A DNA stretch of 64,000 nt. It comes from Limonium bicolor. Lineage: Eukaryota; Streptophyta; Magnoliopsida; Caryophyllales; Plumbaginaceae. The stretch lies in the NCBI GenBank assembly GCA_023374045.1, contig CM041779.1:2356001-2420000 (forward strand), in the 5' to 3' direction. Shown piece by piece: positions 1-12,046 of this stretch; position 1 is the first letter of the stretch; every line of letters begins with the position of its first letter. Position numbers and translations under genes: made by a program. The notes under the pieces were generated by a model. That model saw only the letters and a list, made by a program, of their open reading frames with translations. It did not search any database and had not been told where the DNA came from.

Positions 1-1659
1 GTTCAACAACATAATCCGAAAGTACAACTAGGGTTTAGTAATACAAAGTCATAACCCATACATTGACAACATACTACTAAAAAGTCTTGCCCGTACGGAC
101 TACCCCTACGGTAGTCACCCGTGCCTACTCTCCGTCTGCCTCTCGTTTCATACCTGTAAAAGTAAAGGACTCAGCAAAACTATGCCGAGTATGAACGTGT
201 GAAGCCCACATGTTACCGGGTCACACAACTACTTGGTCGAATATTATTAAGTCATATTACATGCTATAACAAAGCAGGAAAGCATACCACAATACATCAT
301 AATATCATACACACTGCAAGGTAGCAAAGCATTAGAAACAAGCAACCAAGCACAACAAGTTGCTAGCATAGCGACAGTAATCATGTAACTAATCAAACGT
401 GTGCATAGGTATATTATACCAACGATCCTCACTAGGGGATCATTCGAGCGTTGTGTGTTTTCATTCCTTTTACTCTTGTTTTCATAAAGTGCATTCTCTT
501 TCTCTCCTCTTGCACCAGGTCTGGGGATGTAGTTAGGTCCCGTGACCATATCATGTAGGTGTCAATCTTTCTTTGATTAGTTAAGGTTTATTTGTGAATT
601 CTCTTATCACCACGTATTGAAGAGCGTCCCCTCCATAGCCAATCCTCCCTTTCCGGCGTCATGCATCGAGAACATGGGGTCACTTCAATACCCCCGTATG
701 GGTTCCTTCAGCTGGTATTTTACTATTCATTATCGTTATAAGTTCGACACCATAGTGGGTGTCGTTAGAAGTCCTCTATAATTTAAGAGGAGTGTTCCTT
801 ATATATAGTTCCTTGTTTGTTCAGGTAATTCGTTGTGTTTCATCTCAAGGTTTCATCGCGAGAAGGGACTACACTACTGTGTGCGCGCAAGTAATATGCA
901 GCAATGATATATGTAACAAGCATATAAACAAGTCATAGCAAGCAATCCAATTTCATGCTAGTCTTAAGGTCATTGTCAAACAAGGCACGCAGCACACAAG
1001 TCGTGTAACATGGCAACACGTGAACCACACATGTCCATACCTTATTTGAAAGCACGAGTCGTCTTACACTCGAAGTCCCGTCGGAGTTCGCTACGGTCCT
1101 AGAGTTGATTAAAACAATGTGTCAGTTTATTATTTTATGTGACGACACTTTATATCGCATGTTATCCCTTAGGTATGTTGTTACATGGTTAGTTTATATT
1201 GACTCTTAGAACTCCACGTGCATTAATTCTAGGCTTAACTTACTCCTAGGATATTTCACATCGTTATTTACATGTTAACTAAGCCCTTTTTCCTTAGGTA
1301 ATGTTTTAGGGCGTTTTAAGAGGTAATTATGTAACAAGTTTGTATAACATAGATGTGACTTATCTAATGGGTATTCTTTCCTTAGATAAATAGGTGAGTA
1401 GTATTTTGACCTTTGTCTAATGATAGTACGGATCATAGCATACCCCTAAAATTTATTTATACAGAAGTTCCAAGGTTCATGTAAACGCAACATAAGTTTA
1501 GCGTTTAATCTTACCTTAACCTCTCTTTTAGTGTGTCAAGCCATGTTTATTTTTTTCCAACCGTTTCTTTACACACAATCAGGTGAATTAGGTCTGTTTT
1601 TGGTTCATTAATAAACTAACACCTCACCCATAATACTCCTACAATCCAGCTACAAAGAA

Positions 1660-3700
1660 CAGCTATAATATTAGAAACCGAGACAACCAGCTCCATGTTT
1701 CATTGAGTTTCTTATTTCTTGTTAGTTTAATTCGTGTCTGTTGCTTTCCTGTAGTGTTTACCCAACTAGTTATGTGTGTTAGCCTAGGTTTAAACTCAAA
1801 ACTTTACTCATAAAGCACTCACGTAGCTTCTGTAATTAGCTACACAGAAGCAGTTACATCTGGGCAAATCAGAAGAAAGAAAGGCTGAAAACAGGAAATC
1901 GGTTTACTGCAGTCTCTTACTGTTATATCTTTTCCTGAGGTGCTAAATGTTTTCTCTAAGCCTCCCCAACTTATGGACACTCAGGTTTATGGGTTAGTCA
2001 GGTCTGAGACTCAAGAATTTCTCCAGAACAACACTGCTAACTACTTTGGAAATTTAGTCGACAGAGAACAGATACAAACAGGAAATCAGAAACACTAAAA
2101 ATGAAGACCCATGAGACCAATGTCCTCTCCTTGATTCTTTTCTGTTTAAATGTTATTCCTTTCCTTCAAATCTCTCCCCAGGGCTTACCTATCTAATTGA
2201 GTGTGATAACACAAGTTTAACTCGAACTACTCCAGTAATACACACACCAAATCTCCTGTACAGAAACAGAAATGAAATCTGTAATAGAAACAGAAACTGA
2301 TAAATCTCTCTCTGTTCTCTTTCTGCCAACCCATGAATCTGTCCCTCCATTCATCCCCATGTACTTCTTATCCCATCACTTGCTTTATCTCCATTTTACA
2401 CACAAAACTTCACAATACACATTCACCTAATTCCTTGTACAGGAACAGAAATAATCTTCCAGAAACAAGACATCAAAACTGGAATGTTGGGTTTTCTGCT
2501 AGATTTTCTTTGATTCCTTTCCTTTCTGTTTTTCACCAGTTGTTGGTTCCCAAACTCTCACGTGATTCTGTCAACTTTATTTACCTCCTTGATTACATTC
2601 CTAACTCATACCCAAGACACCATAACCCCTCTAATATCCCAGTAATCTGTTATAGAAAACTGAAATTATCCACCACCTGAAACTAAGCTCGACACCACAG
2701 TTGTTTTTATCTTCTTGGTTTCCTTTTAAGTTTCAGATAACCCAAGGCAATCAGGTCTGCACACCGAAGGTCCCTTTACACAAGGTCTGTAAATTGAGAA
2801 GAATAGAATACGGTAATGCAAATGGTAGTTATTACTAGACTACAGAAACTGATAACCTGATGTGAACTTTCTATTATAGCTGGTTTCCGTCTCCTTAATC
2901 TCTTTTCTGTTTTTCCTACACCGGTCTACAACTTCCTCCAACTAACTTACATACTTAGCTAAGACAGTTTACAAGACTCTGATTTCATTTTCAACCCAAG
3001 GAGCAAGGCACACCTCTGAGAAAGACTCTACACAGAAACTAATCCAACTGAAACCGAAACTTTCACATTTTGATATCTTGCTCTCATTTCCTTCTGTTTG
3101 TTTACATCTTTACGAGTTCTTTAGTTGATTTAATTAAAGCCTTAGCACGATTTATACTCTCAGAGTTAACTGAAACACCCCAGAACATGATTTAACCACC
3201 GAGCTGCAACAGAACAGGAGGTATACATACAGCCTATTACATTGTTTTATTTTTTTTTCTGTAAAGAGGTTATTGCTTCTATTTTCCTTTTCTTCAATCT
3301 TCCCCTGACTTGATACCTAGTTAGGTGTACTAGTTTGGTGATAGATTCATCAGCCTACCACTAAAGTCTAGAAAAGGTTCTGATAACTGCACTGGAGTTC
3401 AATCATACAGAAGACAAAAAAAGTATTTCAAGAGGCTATGACTGTAACAGCAGTGAACTGATATTTCGTTTTCTGTTTCTTCCAGGTAACTACCTGTTTC
3501 TGTTTCTTTTCTTTTCTGATCTTTCCTACTTCTTTCCTTTTTTTTCTTCTCAGAGTCCTATAGTTGCTTAGTTAGTTAGTTGGTGTGATTTTATTCTCGA
3601 AACAACCACACCCAATGACTGCACACTGAGGTTAATAAAACAGAAAACAACAGCGATCGAGTACTCTTGAAATTGGTTACTTTAGTTCTTGTTGAGCTTA
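1660..3700. repeat. Degenerate ~190-bp periodic repeats in the element C LTR
   Basis: Purine-rich motifs of the CAGAAAC/ACAGAAAC type recur near 1668, 1850, 2055, 2258, 2435, 2650, 2850, 3040, 3210, 3400 and 3640. Each is followed by a pyrimidine-rich half containing TTTTCTGTTT-like tracts. Spacing is roughly 170-240 bp. The two halves are partly complementary, so each unit could fold. The same pattern occurs at about 26770-28760 in the other LTR. Periodicity was judged by eye; units are strongly diverged. Confidence 0.5.
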
Positions 3701-4987
3701 TAATTTAAGAGGCTCACCTCTTATATCCGGTTTGTTTCTCCTGTGAATCTCCTTGGTGCAATGCAGACTCCCAGCCTCTTAGCACTCAGTCTCAACTGGA
3801 AAAGATCCTCAGGTGTCACTCTCGACATTACCGAAATGTAACAAGAAGAGAAGGTTAGAAAACTAAACTGGAATTTCCTTACAAGTCTTACCTTTGTGTT
3901 AAACACAGGTGAGGGGTTTAGCGCTATTCTCTCCAGTTTAGTCTCAGTAAGGCTTGGAGGGCTAGAGGGTGTTCTTGCATAACCGGAAAACAGAAAGAAA
4001 GATGGTTAAAGGGTTTACACTGTCACTCAACAGAAGAAATAAAGACAAACATGAGCTAAAGTTCACCTAGGCAATTGTTTGAACCGGGGTACTATCTAAA
4101 TCAGTCCTTTTTCTGGTGTGAAAGAGGTCGTAGCCACTTGGATAGGAAACAGAAAAAGAGATCAGGAAGGATGGGAGGGGGAATAAGGAAGAAACAACAT
4201 CATTCAGTAGCACTTACCTACGTGTGGAAGAGACCAGAGGAGTCAGAACCGAGTTCTGCTCATGCAACTGGTGTGCAAGAGGGAATGAATGGTGTTTTGT
4301 ATATGGCTGTTGATGGAGTTGGTGAAACCTCAGTCCACATGACAGTGGCGTGAGATTTGTGAAACACAAACTCTGATGCCTGGAAATGTGAAACAGTGGT
4401 CTGCTTATCTTTTACTGAACTAAGAGGTATCTTAGAATTACATAGGGGCAGACAGGAGGTGGTGTATGGTTTGGTCTGTTTTTTTTTTCTTTGAAACAAG
4501 CTAACTCTCTGTGTGTTACGGGTCCGATGGAGTAAAGAGGCATGGTGCTGGTTTGCTGTCTCCTGGATTCTCAATACCACAAGGATGGACAGAGGGAGAA
4601 TAAAAGGATGTGGGTTCAGGTTCCTGACCGTGGGTAAGAATTGCGATGTCCCGTTTTAATCCCAGGCACAATTCCATGTCTGTCCCAAACTCAGAACCCG
4701 GTAATAGCCATTTGTCTCCGTTGTAATAATTTTCTTTTTAATTCCACTGAGAGAGCGAGATGTCTAGAAAGGTTAGGGCTGAGTGGTTCCAAGATACAAG
4801 GAGATCTGGGCAACTGAATAAACTAACGCTTCGGTCGTTCAAGCTTGGTTTCTGTTTCTTATGTTGTTGTCTGATCGGGTGCTGAAACGAGGAAGAAGAA
4901 GATGGCGAGTTGGTTATTATTTTTTTTTGTTCTTGTATTTACTTCATTTATTGGTACTAGTTTCAGTTCGTGTGAGTTAGTTGCTGA

Positions 4988-5072
4988 ATAGGCATAGCTC
5001 AACCAGGAAAACATTCAGGAGGTACGGGAGGTCTCGGGTTCGAACCTCAGCGGGAGCGTCTTGCTCCTTTTT
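4988..5072 (+). other. tRNA-like / SINE-head-like segment with pol III boxes in C 3' LTR
   Basis: An A-box-like TAGCTCAACCAG starts at 4995 and a B-box-like GGTTCGAACC at 5037, followed by a T run at about 5068. It is antisense to element C. This copy carries small deletions relative to 30128-30215. T-arm and acceptor pairing is poor, so it is not a functional tRNA gene. Confidence 0.45.
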
Positions 5073-5332
5073 CTTTCTCTTGTTTTGTATAGGTTATACA
5101 ATGATTATTTATATAAATACGACTATATATTATATCATGTAATTATATATATTTTTGTAACGCAGTTATGCAGCGTTATTGTCACATATTTAAAACATTA
5201 CGATATATATACATACGACTATATTTATGTCGTGTTATTATTTTTTTGTAACGAAGTTATGCGGCGTTATTGTCCCTATTTACAATGTTACAATTAGCGT
5301 AACGTCACGTACGTGTGTTTTCGTATTCGTGC

Positions 5333-5392
<60 letters not shown>
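5333..5392. repeat. (TA)n microsatellite in C 3' LTR
   Basis: Nearly pure TA dinucleotide run; the homologous position in the other LTR (30471-30521) is also a TA run of different length and interruption pattern. Confidence 0.95.
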
Positions 5393-5479
5393 GTACTAGT
5401 TAATTGTTCGTACGTTATTTTATGTCCATATTATAAACGTGTTATGATTCTATACGTGTTAACATTTAGGGGTATTTCA

Positions 5480-5516
5480 GCTTACCCCCCTTAAAAGAGA
5501 CTTGATCCCGAAGTCT
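5480..5516 (-). promoter_or_regulatory. Element C polypurine tract with adjoining hairpin
   Basis: Read on the minus strand, a hairpin (arms AGACTT and AAGTCT, 7-nt loop; plus-strand 5498-5516) is followed by CTTTTAAGGGGGGTAAGC and then the LTR start TGAAATACC. The purine tract is the expected primer for plus-strand DNA synthesis. The same hairpin-tract arrangement is seen in elements A, B and D. Confidence 0.8.
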
Positions 5517-6328
5517 TACTTCCTTAACTTATATTTTCCACTCCTGGTAATCTTAGGGATCCAGTCCTGCTTTCATTCACGATACACAACAGATTAAGTT
5601 CATAATTAAAATTCTCAGTGCTTCTAAGCACCATGCCACACTAGTGGCTTCACACAAGTTCTCATGGTAAACCAAGATGTTAGCAATGTATAACATGTTA
5701 AAGTTCCAGCCAAGACACACAATATTCATTCATACAGAGCATACCACATGCTAGAGTGCAAACCATGGCACACAACATTCATTCATGCGAAGCGTACATA
5801 TACGTACATAACATTTTCACAGATATACGAACGCAGTTCACACACATAGCACCCAAACATAACACATCATACAAGCAACAACCTAGCAAAAACGAAGCAC
5901 GCCTACCCCCCTTAAAAATGGATTACGCCCACGTAATCCTTTTTATACCATCCTAGAACCTTGGTTCAAGATGTTTTAACTCTCCTTGAGCATTCTAGTT
6001 TCTATGCATCGTAGCTTACAATATACTCTCATCAAAGGCCTTGATCATGTTAAGGGTTTAGTCTCTGTATCCAAAAGGCTCTTATCGGTAGTCGTATTGC
6101 TCTAGAAACGGATTTGGGTTTAACCTCTCTAGGTTTAAGGTATTGGCCGATAGGTCACTTGTTACTCAACTGGAAGATGTGCGATATGGTCCACCAGCTT
6201 ATGTTGTGCGACTCTGATTACTTTCGGGTTTAGCTTTCCCTTACTAAGTCTTCCAAGGTAGTGGATGGTTTAATTGTTTCTTCCGCCTAGTCTCTTGGCT
6301 AGTATGGGTAATTTTTATTAACACGGTC
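5517..6328 (-). other. Element C 3' untranslated region, non-coding
   Basis: Internal sequence of element C between the element A insertion and C's polypurine tract. I see no coding sequence. It contains the second hairpin/purine module at 5903-5939. Confidence 0.7.
5903..5939 (-). promoter_or_regulatory. Second hairpin plus polypurine module in element C
   Basis: On the minus strand, arms GGATTACG and CGTAATCC (8 bp) flank the loop TGGG and are followed by ATTTTTAAGGGGGGTAG. It looks like the true polypurine module at 5480-5516 but lies about 400 bp upstream of it. Counterparts are at 36978-37015 in B and 16328-16357 in A. Confidence 0.7.
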
Positions 6329-8571
6329 TCTGTTGAAAACCCCAAACCTTAATATATTGTTTAAACACTTAAACATGGTATTGTATTAAGACTAAAAAGA
6401 GTCTTAGAAACATTAGTAAACAAATTTAAACAAAAGGAAACACAAAATGTGCTTTAAAGTCAATAAGAGCCAAAATGTGCTCTAAGCTTGGGATAAACTT
6501 GGTTAAGACCTAATGAACTTACCAAGACCTCATTTATACACTAATGAACATATTAAATCAATTACCAAAGAAAACCAAGCTTGAAAACAAGTTTAAACAC
6601 AAAATGTGCTTTAAGGAGTCTTAAAGCACATTTTTGAAAAATTGTCTTGTAAATGAGTTTTGAATGGCTAATGTCCATCATTACTCTTAAATTATATGTG
6701 TACTATATAATATCACATTTGGGTGTCTATATTAGTGGGAAATCAAAAATTTCACTTCTATGTGCCTTGTTTTATGAATAGTAACTTTTATAAGCTATTT
6801 TGTAACATATGTTTGTATAAGTAATTAAATTGACAAACAAAGACTATATTACCCTCATTATACTTAGGGGGCCGGTTTTCTAAGGTTGGTGACTCACCAC
6901 CCTCTTGTTAATTTGTTAAGTAAATAATGATGACTAAGAAAGTACTATTTGCTTTTAAACTACAAATATCTTCTAAAGTAAAACCAATCTTCATTCTCTC
7001 ATTTCCTTTCCTTGCTCACACGGTTTCCCACCTCTCTTCTTCCTTCCTTCTTTGTTCTCTCACGATAAAACCACTATCACCATTAGAACACAAGCTTTGA
7101 CCTCTTGTAAAACCTTGCTCACTTGTCCAAATCAAAAACAAACACCACCATCTTCTTCCTCTCATCAAGCTCTTCATTCCTATCTTTTCAAAAGTCAAGA
7201 CAACCATTTCGGTGCCATGGAGTTTCTCCATTGAAGGAGCTTGAGCTTGTATTTTTACATATTGTTACTCTCCTTGACTTCTAGGTAAGGAATCTCAAAA
7301 AAAATCATTTCCTCCTTGTTTTTGTCATGTCCGAAAAATGTATTGAAGGAGCTTTTTATGTGACTTTGTTCTAGCTTCATTCCAACTCTTCATGGACTAG
7401 GTGGAGTCCTCTCTTGCTAGATATTCAAACTCTCTTCAAAGAGCAAGGTAAAACAACTACATTAATGTTTTTGAAACAATGTAAAACTAGGGTTTACAAT
7501 GAGATGGAGCTATAGCTTGAATACTCATTATAATGTGTGTATATTGTTTAGAGCTTGTCAAAGAATCAAGTACTCTATCGGTTTTCTAAAGGAAACAAGA
7601 AAGAAGTTATTTTGCAAAAGAGGTAAATCTACTAACCTAATGTTGTTTTAATGCCTTAGGAGAAATGAGCTTATAAATGCTTATTAAAACTACCTAAAGA
7701 GCCAATGGTGAATGACTTAGTAAAGTGTTCTCAAGAGCTTAGTAAAAGGCATATGTGTTGTTGAGTGTATTTGCAGGTTAAAGGCAAATATATTGTGGAA
7801 ATTCAGTGTTTATGATTTATGCATTTTAAGGGCCTAAGAGCCATGTCATTTAAGGGCCTAAGTGCCATGCAATTTAAATTGTGCACTATATTGTGATGTA
7901 GTGCCTTGTGAGTGAAGTTTGTGTATAATAAGTACTTGATGGATTTTTAGTGTTCTTGGTTGTTTATTGGTAAAAACAATGTGTTTTGGTTTAGTAATGT
8001 TCTAGGAGAACCTATGTCGAAATTTAGGTAACAAGTGTGAAGTTCTAAGTGTTAAAATGTGTTTGATAAGTTAAGGAGTATTTAAATGGTTAAGTGTTGT
8101 TCTTGTGTAGAAGAAACATGCATTAAGGTGATTTAGGATGTAACAAGGACTTAGGCATGAGCTTGAGATTTTAGTATGTACCAAAGTCATTTTGGGACTT
8201 AGGTAAAGACTTAGGCAAACTTTGGTAAATTAAGGAGAAAGTATGAACTTGAAAAAGGAATTTAAGATGGATATAAGGAAAGTTGTGAGAGATGATGCTT
8301 GGGAGATGATGTTAAGATAAGGAGAAAACATTTTGGGATAGTAGTTATCATAGGTGAGAAACACCATTTAGAAACCTAGTGTAAAATGTTGTAAGTGTTA
8401 GGAATTTTGTGAAGAGATAAGTAAAGGTTTAAGGAATTAGAAAAAGAGTTGTGTGAGTATTTAAGGATGGTTTAAGTTGTGTTTGAAGTGCCCAAATGAG
8501 GTTAGGGGGTACTAGGTTATATGGGGTAAAGTTTGGAGTTGAATGTGAAAAGGAAAATAAGGATTTGGGGC

Positions 8572-8906
8572 AGACCGGACTTGCGACCGGACTTGCAAGC
8601 CCGGTCGGGCCCTGTTACACTACCGAGAAATGTTTCTGGAATCGACCGGACTTGGGGGACCGGACCTACAAGTCCGGTCGGGCTTGTTTTGTGAGAGGGA
8701 AAATGTTTCTGGAATGGACCGGACATGGGACCGGACTTGGCAAGTCCGGTCGGCATGAATTTTGTACGGGTTATAAGTCTCTGGAATCGACCGGACATAG
8801 GACCGGACATGTAAGTCCGGTCGGAGTGAATTTTCCAACGGTAAAAAGGTACTGGAATGGACCGGACTTAGGCAAGTCCGGTCGGCAAGTCCGGTCGGAC
8901 CAAAAC
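8572..8906 (+). repeat. Array of GACCGGAC/GTCCGGTC hairpin units in A 5' LTR
   Basis: Five tandem units of about 65-70 bp, each with TTTCTGGAAT-like sequence followed by GACCGGAC...AAGTCCGGTCGG inverted repeats. It is a GC- and CCGG-rich island in otherwise AT-rich sequence. The 3' LTR copy is at 18919-19253. Related arrays occur in D (60906-61250), and a shorter one in B. Confidence 0.9.
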
Positions 8907-10126
8907 TTGTAAAAAAAAAAAAACAGAAAAGAATGTGACTTATGTAGTTAACCCTAGGGTGTATAATGAAGGTAACCTAGGGTAAGATAGACATTAAAAC
9001 ATGTCATACAATTATGTTAAACACTTAGTAAATTTGGAGGTTAAGTAAGTTAATTAACCGACGTTCTTGAATTATGTATAGGAGTGACCTACGGAGGAAA
9101 CCAAACGAGGCAAGGACCAAGGTATGGTTTTCTTGCAGTCTGTTGTCTAGCGGTTTACACCGGTTTGTGTGTTGTATGTTTTTCTGTGTGTTTACAACGT
9201 TATAAGATTTAAACATGTAATGAGTTTACAGTTGTTCATATATTGTGATGATGTTGTGACTCAATTCCCTTGTGTGTGTCTAATATGACTTACACCTATG
9301 TGTGTTGGTTGTTAAGTTCCACTATGAACTTCTAACAAGTGTTAACTGGGAAGTGAGGAATCCGGTTATCCGGTCATGCATGTAAGTTAAGAGTAGATAT
9401 CTGAATCAGATTCGACTCTTATGTTGTTAAGATTGTTCTCCTTAATTTGGCGTTCGATCTCCCGCTAGCTTCTTCCAAAGCTTACCTATTCTGACTTATG
9501 ATCGGTTTAGTGGGAACCTGTGTTTGTGTGGTGTGTTCGGGTCACTAAATCCGAACCATCTGTGACTTAAGTTACTCGTTCGCCTAACAGAACGGTAATG
9601 AGTGTGTTTAACGAGCTTGACATGAGAGTGAATCACTCTCTAGGCTCTTATGTTATTTGACCCTTGTGGTTTGTTATCGTGGAGTGAAAATCCACTGTGT
9701 ATGTGTTGTTGAGCTATGCACATTGATGCCATGCTCCATGTTATGTTATGTTATGTATATAATTGAATGCCATGTTATAATGACAAGTAGCTGCGCGTAT
9801 CCCGGTAGCCGATGGGCTGCGCGTTAGCCATACCAGCCAAGGGTTGCTGACCCCCTCGGGGGATCCATATTTCTTATACTGCAGGATGAGGATCGAAGAA
9901 GCGGAGTGGCTTTAGATCCTAGGATGTAATACTTTTGTATACTTTTGGATGTTGGCCCGGGATGCGCCTGTGCTCCTGTGGCGTTATATTATTGGTTGTT
10001 GCAGTTACAGTGATATACAGTGAAGGATGTATGTAGTACTCGGTATTGTATATAATGTATTTATGGTTTAGTTTTATGCTCGGGAGTCTGATCATCAGAC
10101 CGGTACAATTGTATTTATTCTGCCTT

Positions 10127-10148
10127 GTCAACCACGTGGGTGGTTGAC
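10127..10148 (+). promoter_or_regulatory. Conserved GTGG-loop hairpin near the 3' end of A 5' LTR
   Basis: Perfect 9-bp stem: left arm GTCAACCAC, loop GTGG, right arm GTGGTTGAC, 90 bp before the LTR end. Matching hairpins are at 20483-20504 (A 3' LTR), 33179-33200 and 42752-42773 (B), 24972-24993 (C, minus) and 59132-59153 (D, minus). Stem sequences differ between families but pairing is kept. Confidence 0.85.
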
Positions 10149-10243
10149 GGCGTTGTAGCACCGAAGCGTTAGTTACTGTTTAGTTGTTTATTCCGCTGCG
10201 ATTTCATTTAGTATCATGTGCGTATTAGGGGTGTTACAAAAAG

Positions 10244-10271
10244 TGGTATCAGAGCGAAGTATCGCTCTGAT
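10244..10271 (+). promoter_or_regulatory. Element A primer-binding site within a hairpin
   Basis: TGGTATCAGAGC (10244-10255) matches the usual plant initiator tRNA-Met primer site, 5 nt after the LTR. ATCAGAGCG at 10248-10256 pairs perfectly with CGCTCTGAT at 10263-10271 around a 6-nt loop, so most of the PBS can be sequestered in the RNA. Confidence 0.9.
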
Positions 10272-10455
10272 GACTAGAATACCGAGCTTAGGAATATACC
10301 GAGTTAGGAAACCTAACTACAGTTACCTAAGTGATCAGTTATGGAAAGGTTAACCACTAACTAAGTGTGGAAATACCTTATTGTCGGGAAGCGTTACGAT
10401 CGTTGGACCGATAAGTGTGTAAGCATATTGCTAATGAATACTCATGTGAATACAG

Positions 10456-11919
10456 ATGTCAGGTAGACCACGCGGTAGAGGCCGCGGAAGTGGTACTGGT
10501 ACTGGGGGTGACCAGGGCGAGAACACTACGGCTCAGGTTATGGCTGAGGCTGTAGCAGCCGCTGTGGCCCAGATGGTACCCCAGCTTGTAGCTGCGATCC
10601 AGCAGGGGCAGATGCCCGAGGAGTTCAGCCACCACCGCCACCGCCACGAGAGACCAACTGGGTCAAGGCATTGGCAGACTTGAGACCCCCTTCGTTTCAT
10701 GGGGAGACCGACCCACGTAAGCTGGAGGCGTACATCTCCGAGTTGGAGACCGCCTACGAGACCTTGGCTGTGCCCGCAGAGGCTAAGGTCCGTCTTGCCG
10801 CTTACTACTGAAGGGTTCGGCACAAACTGGTGGAAGCTAGTGAGAGAGGACCGGATGGCGGATCCTCAGTTGGTTGGAGGGAGTACACGGCTCTGCTGCG
10901 AGCCAAATACTACCCCGTGCACGTTCAGGAGGCCAAGCGCCTCGAGCTGGATAGTCTGAGGCAGGGGGACAAGGTGTCGGTTGATGAGTACTACACAGCC
11001 TTCACCGGCCTTGTCCACCTGTTACCGGACCTGGATACTCGAACCGGGTGCTGGTAAACCGTTTCTACAACGGTCTCAGCCACCGTCTTCGCTATGGGAT
11101 GGGGCCAGCTGAGTATACCACCTTGCAGGTAATTTAAGTAAAAGAGTGATGTGAATATGTGTAGTCTACAAGTGAGTATTAATGTGAGTTTGTGAGTATG
11201 TATTGCGGGGCATGACTGATCATCCTAAATACAGGAGTGCTATCATGCCGCTGCTAAGGTGGAGATCACCGTCCGTCTGAGGGACGAGGAGAATGCGCAC
11301 AAGCGCAAGGCCACGAGCGAGGGCCAGAGTTCGCAGGGGTATGGGGGAGGGAAGAAGAAGAAGAAACCTTATTCCCAGCCCCAGAAGAGTCAGCACCAGG
11401 GTGACAAGGGCCAAGCCCAAACCACCACCGCTGAGGAGCCACTGAAGCTCACATATGCTTATGCGGCAAAGCCCCTACGCTCTTACCCACCAAAGGGTAA
11501 TTGTTTAATCATGTGTAATAAGTTGATGTGTATGTTGATAAGTTGTGAAATAAGTACTGAGTGTGTATTGTGTTAGCAGCTAGCACGGGCTCTGGACCGG
11601 AGCGCCACTATTACTGTAAGTGGTGCAATGGAGACCACCCCGGCAAGGACTGCAAGGGAATGAGGTGCAGTGTCGATACTGCGAGAAGTGGGGCCACCGT
11701 GACCACGAGTGTTACCGGAACCCCAACAGCAGAGTCAACAAGCCCAAGGGGCAGTGGAAGGGTAAGGCCACAGCAGCTATTGATGGCCCGAAGACGGCTA
11801 ACCAGCCACCCACGATCAGAGGCATACTGATTCCCAGAAGGGGAAAGGGTCGGGACCTAGCAAGGCCACCCTGAATGTGGTGGACCGGTCTGAGGCGCCA
11901 GGGCCCTCTTCTAGACCAG
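10456..11919 (+). CDS. gag: Element A gag (capsid plus twin zinc-knuckle nucleocapsid), with two intron-like gaps
   Basis: Structural polyprotein that would assemble retrotransposon particles. The start is the ATG at 10456, after a short leader and an acceptor-like ATACAG. An N-terminal Gly/Arg-rich stretch is followed by an Ala-rich helix and, after two frame changes (about 10640 and 10810-10870), the plant retrotransposon gag domain (WREYTALLRAKYYP, VDEYYTAFTGLV, near 10860-11030). The frame then meets GT...AG gaps at 11129-11234 (phase 0) and 11497-11576 or 11579 (phase 1). Removing them restores a continuous reading frame through the basic region and two zinc knuckles (CX2CX3HX4C and CX2CX4HX4C, about 11613-11710). 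The exon ends at CCAG/GT (11919). Without splicing it stops at 11928-11930. Frameshifts are single-base and may be assembly errors. Confidence 0.85.
11129..11234 (+). other. Putative gag intron 1 (element A)
   Basis: Begins GTAATTTAAG after TTGCAG and ends AAATACAG before GAGTGCTATCATG. It falls between codons (phase 0) and its removal joins two in-frame halves of gag. It is 106 bp and AT-rich, unlike the GC-rich flanking coding sequence. Confidence 0.65.
11497..11579 (+). other. Putative gag intron 2 (element A)
   Basis: Starts GTAATTGTTT after CCAAAGG and ends at a tandem acceptor TTAGCAG (11576 or 11579; the choice changes only one codon). Phase 1. An equivalent AT-rich, phase-1 gap of 75 bp sits at the same place in element C's gag (24306-24380 on the minus strand). 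Confidence 0.65.
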
Positions 11920-12046
11920 GTACCGCCTAAACTGTTGAATGTAATAAGTGATTGCATACCGCATTTCATGCTTAGTGTGTTAGTGAGTTCAAGTGTATTA
12001 TCATGTGAGTAAGGAGTTAAAGTATAGTGTAAAGACACCTAATTAG
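11920..12046 (+). other. Putative intron 3 joining gag to the AlkB exon (element A)
   Basis: The donor CCAG/GTACCG leaves one base of a codon. The acceptor CCTAATTAG at 12038-12046 opens with AT AAT TCT, completing GAT and continuing into the AlkB frame. A second phase-1 acceptor with a similar AATTAG ends at 12983, before the protease frame. Splice use is inferred from reading frames only. Confidence 0.5.

Larger units (their letters stand above)
1..5479 (-). repeat. Element C 3' LTR (partial, cut by window edge)
   Basis: Aligns end to end with 25111-30610 of the other LTR. On the minus strand it begins TGAAATACCCC at 5479. It is about 21 bp shorter than the matching part of the other copy, mostly from single-base deletions concentrated around 3600-5060. 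The long ORFs one can draw through it are not conserved between the two copies and look like chance. Confidence 0.9.
6334..10238 (+). repeat. Element A 5' LTR
   Basis: Starts TGAAAACCCC and ends GGGGTGTTACA, preceded by TSD TCTGT. Three good 5' splice-site-like sequences occur in the first half: CTAG/GTAAGG at 7285, CAAG/GTAAAA at 7448 and AGAG/GTAAAT at 7623. TTTGCAG at 7776 is acceptor-like, and a second acceptor-like ACTGCAG ends at 9884, just after the self-complementary CCCCCTCGGGGG (9851-9862). A CCGG-rich hairpin array (8572-8906) and a conserved hairpin (10127-10148) lie within it. ORFs crossing the array are by-products of the repeat. Confidence 0.95.

Noticed and set aside
8496..8912. 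138-codon ORF and overlapping antisense ORFs in element A LTR (also 18843-19259)
   Set aside because: They run through the hairpin array; repeat-derived and overlapping on both strands, no domain.
10131..10141. G-box (CACGTG) as the reason for hairpin conservation
   Set aside because: C has CGCGTG and D CACGAG at this site while the pairing persists, so structure explains it better.
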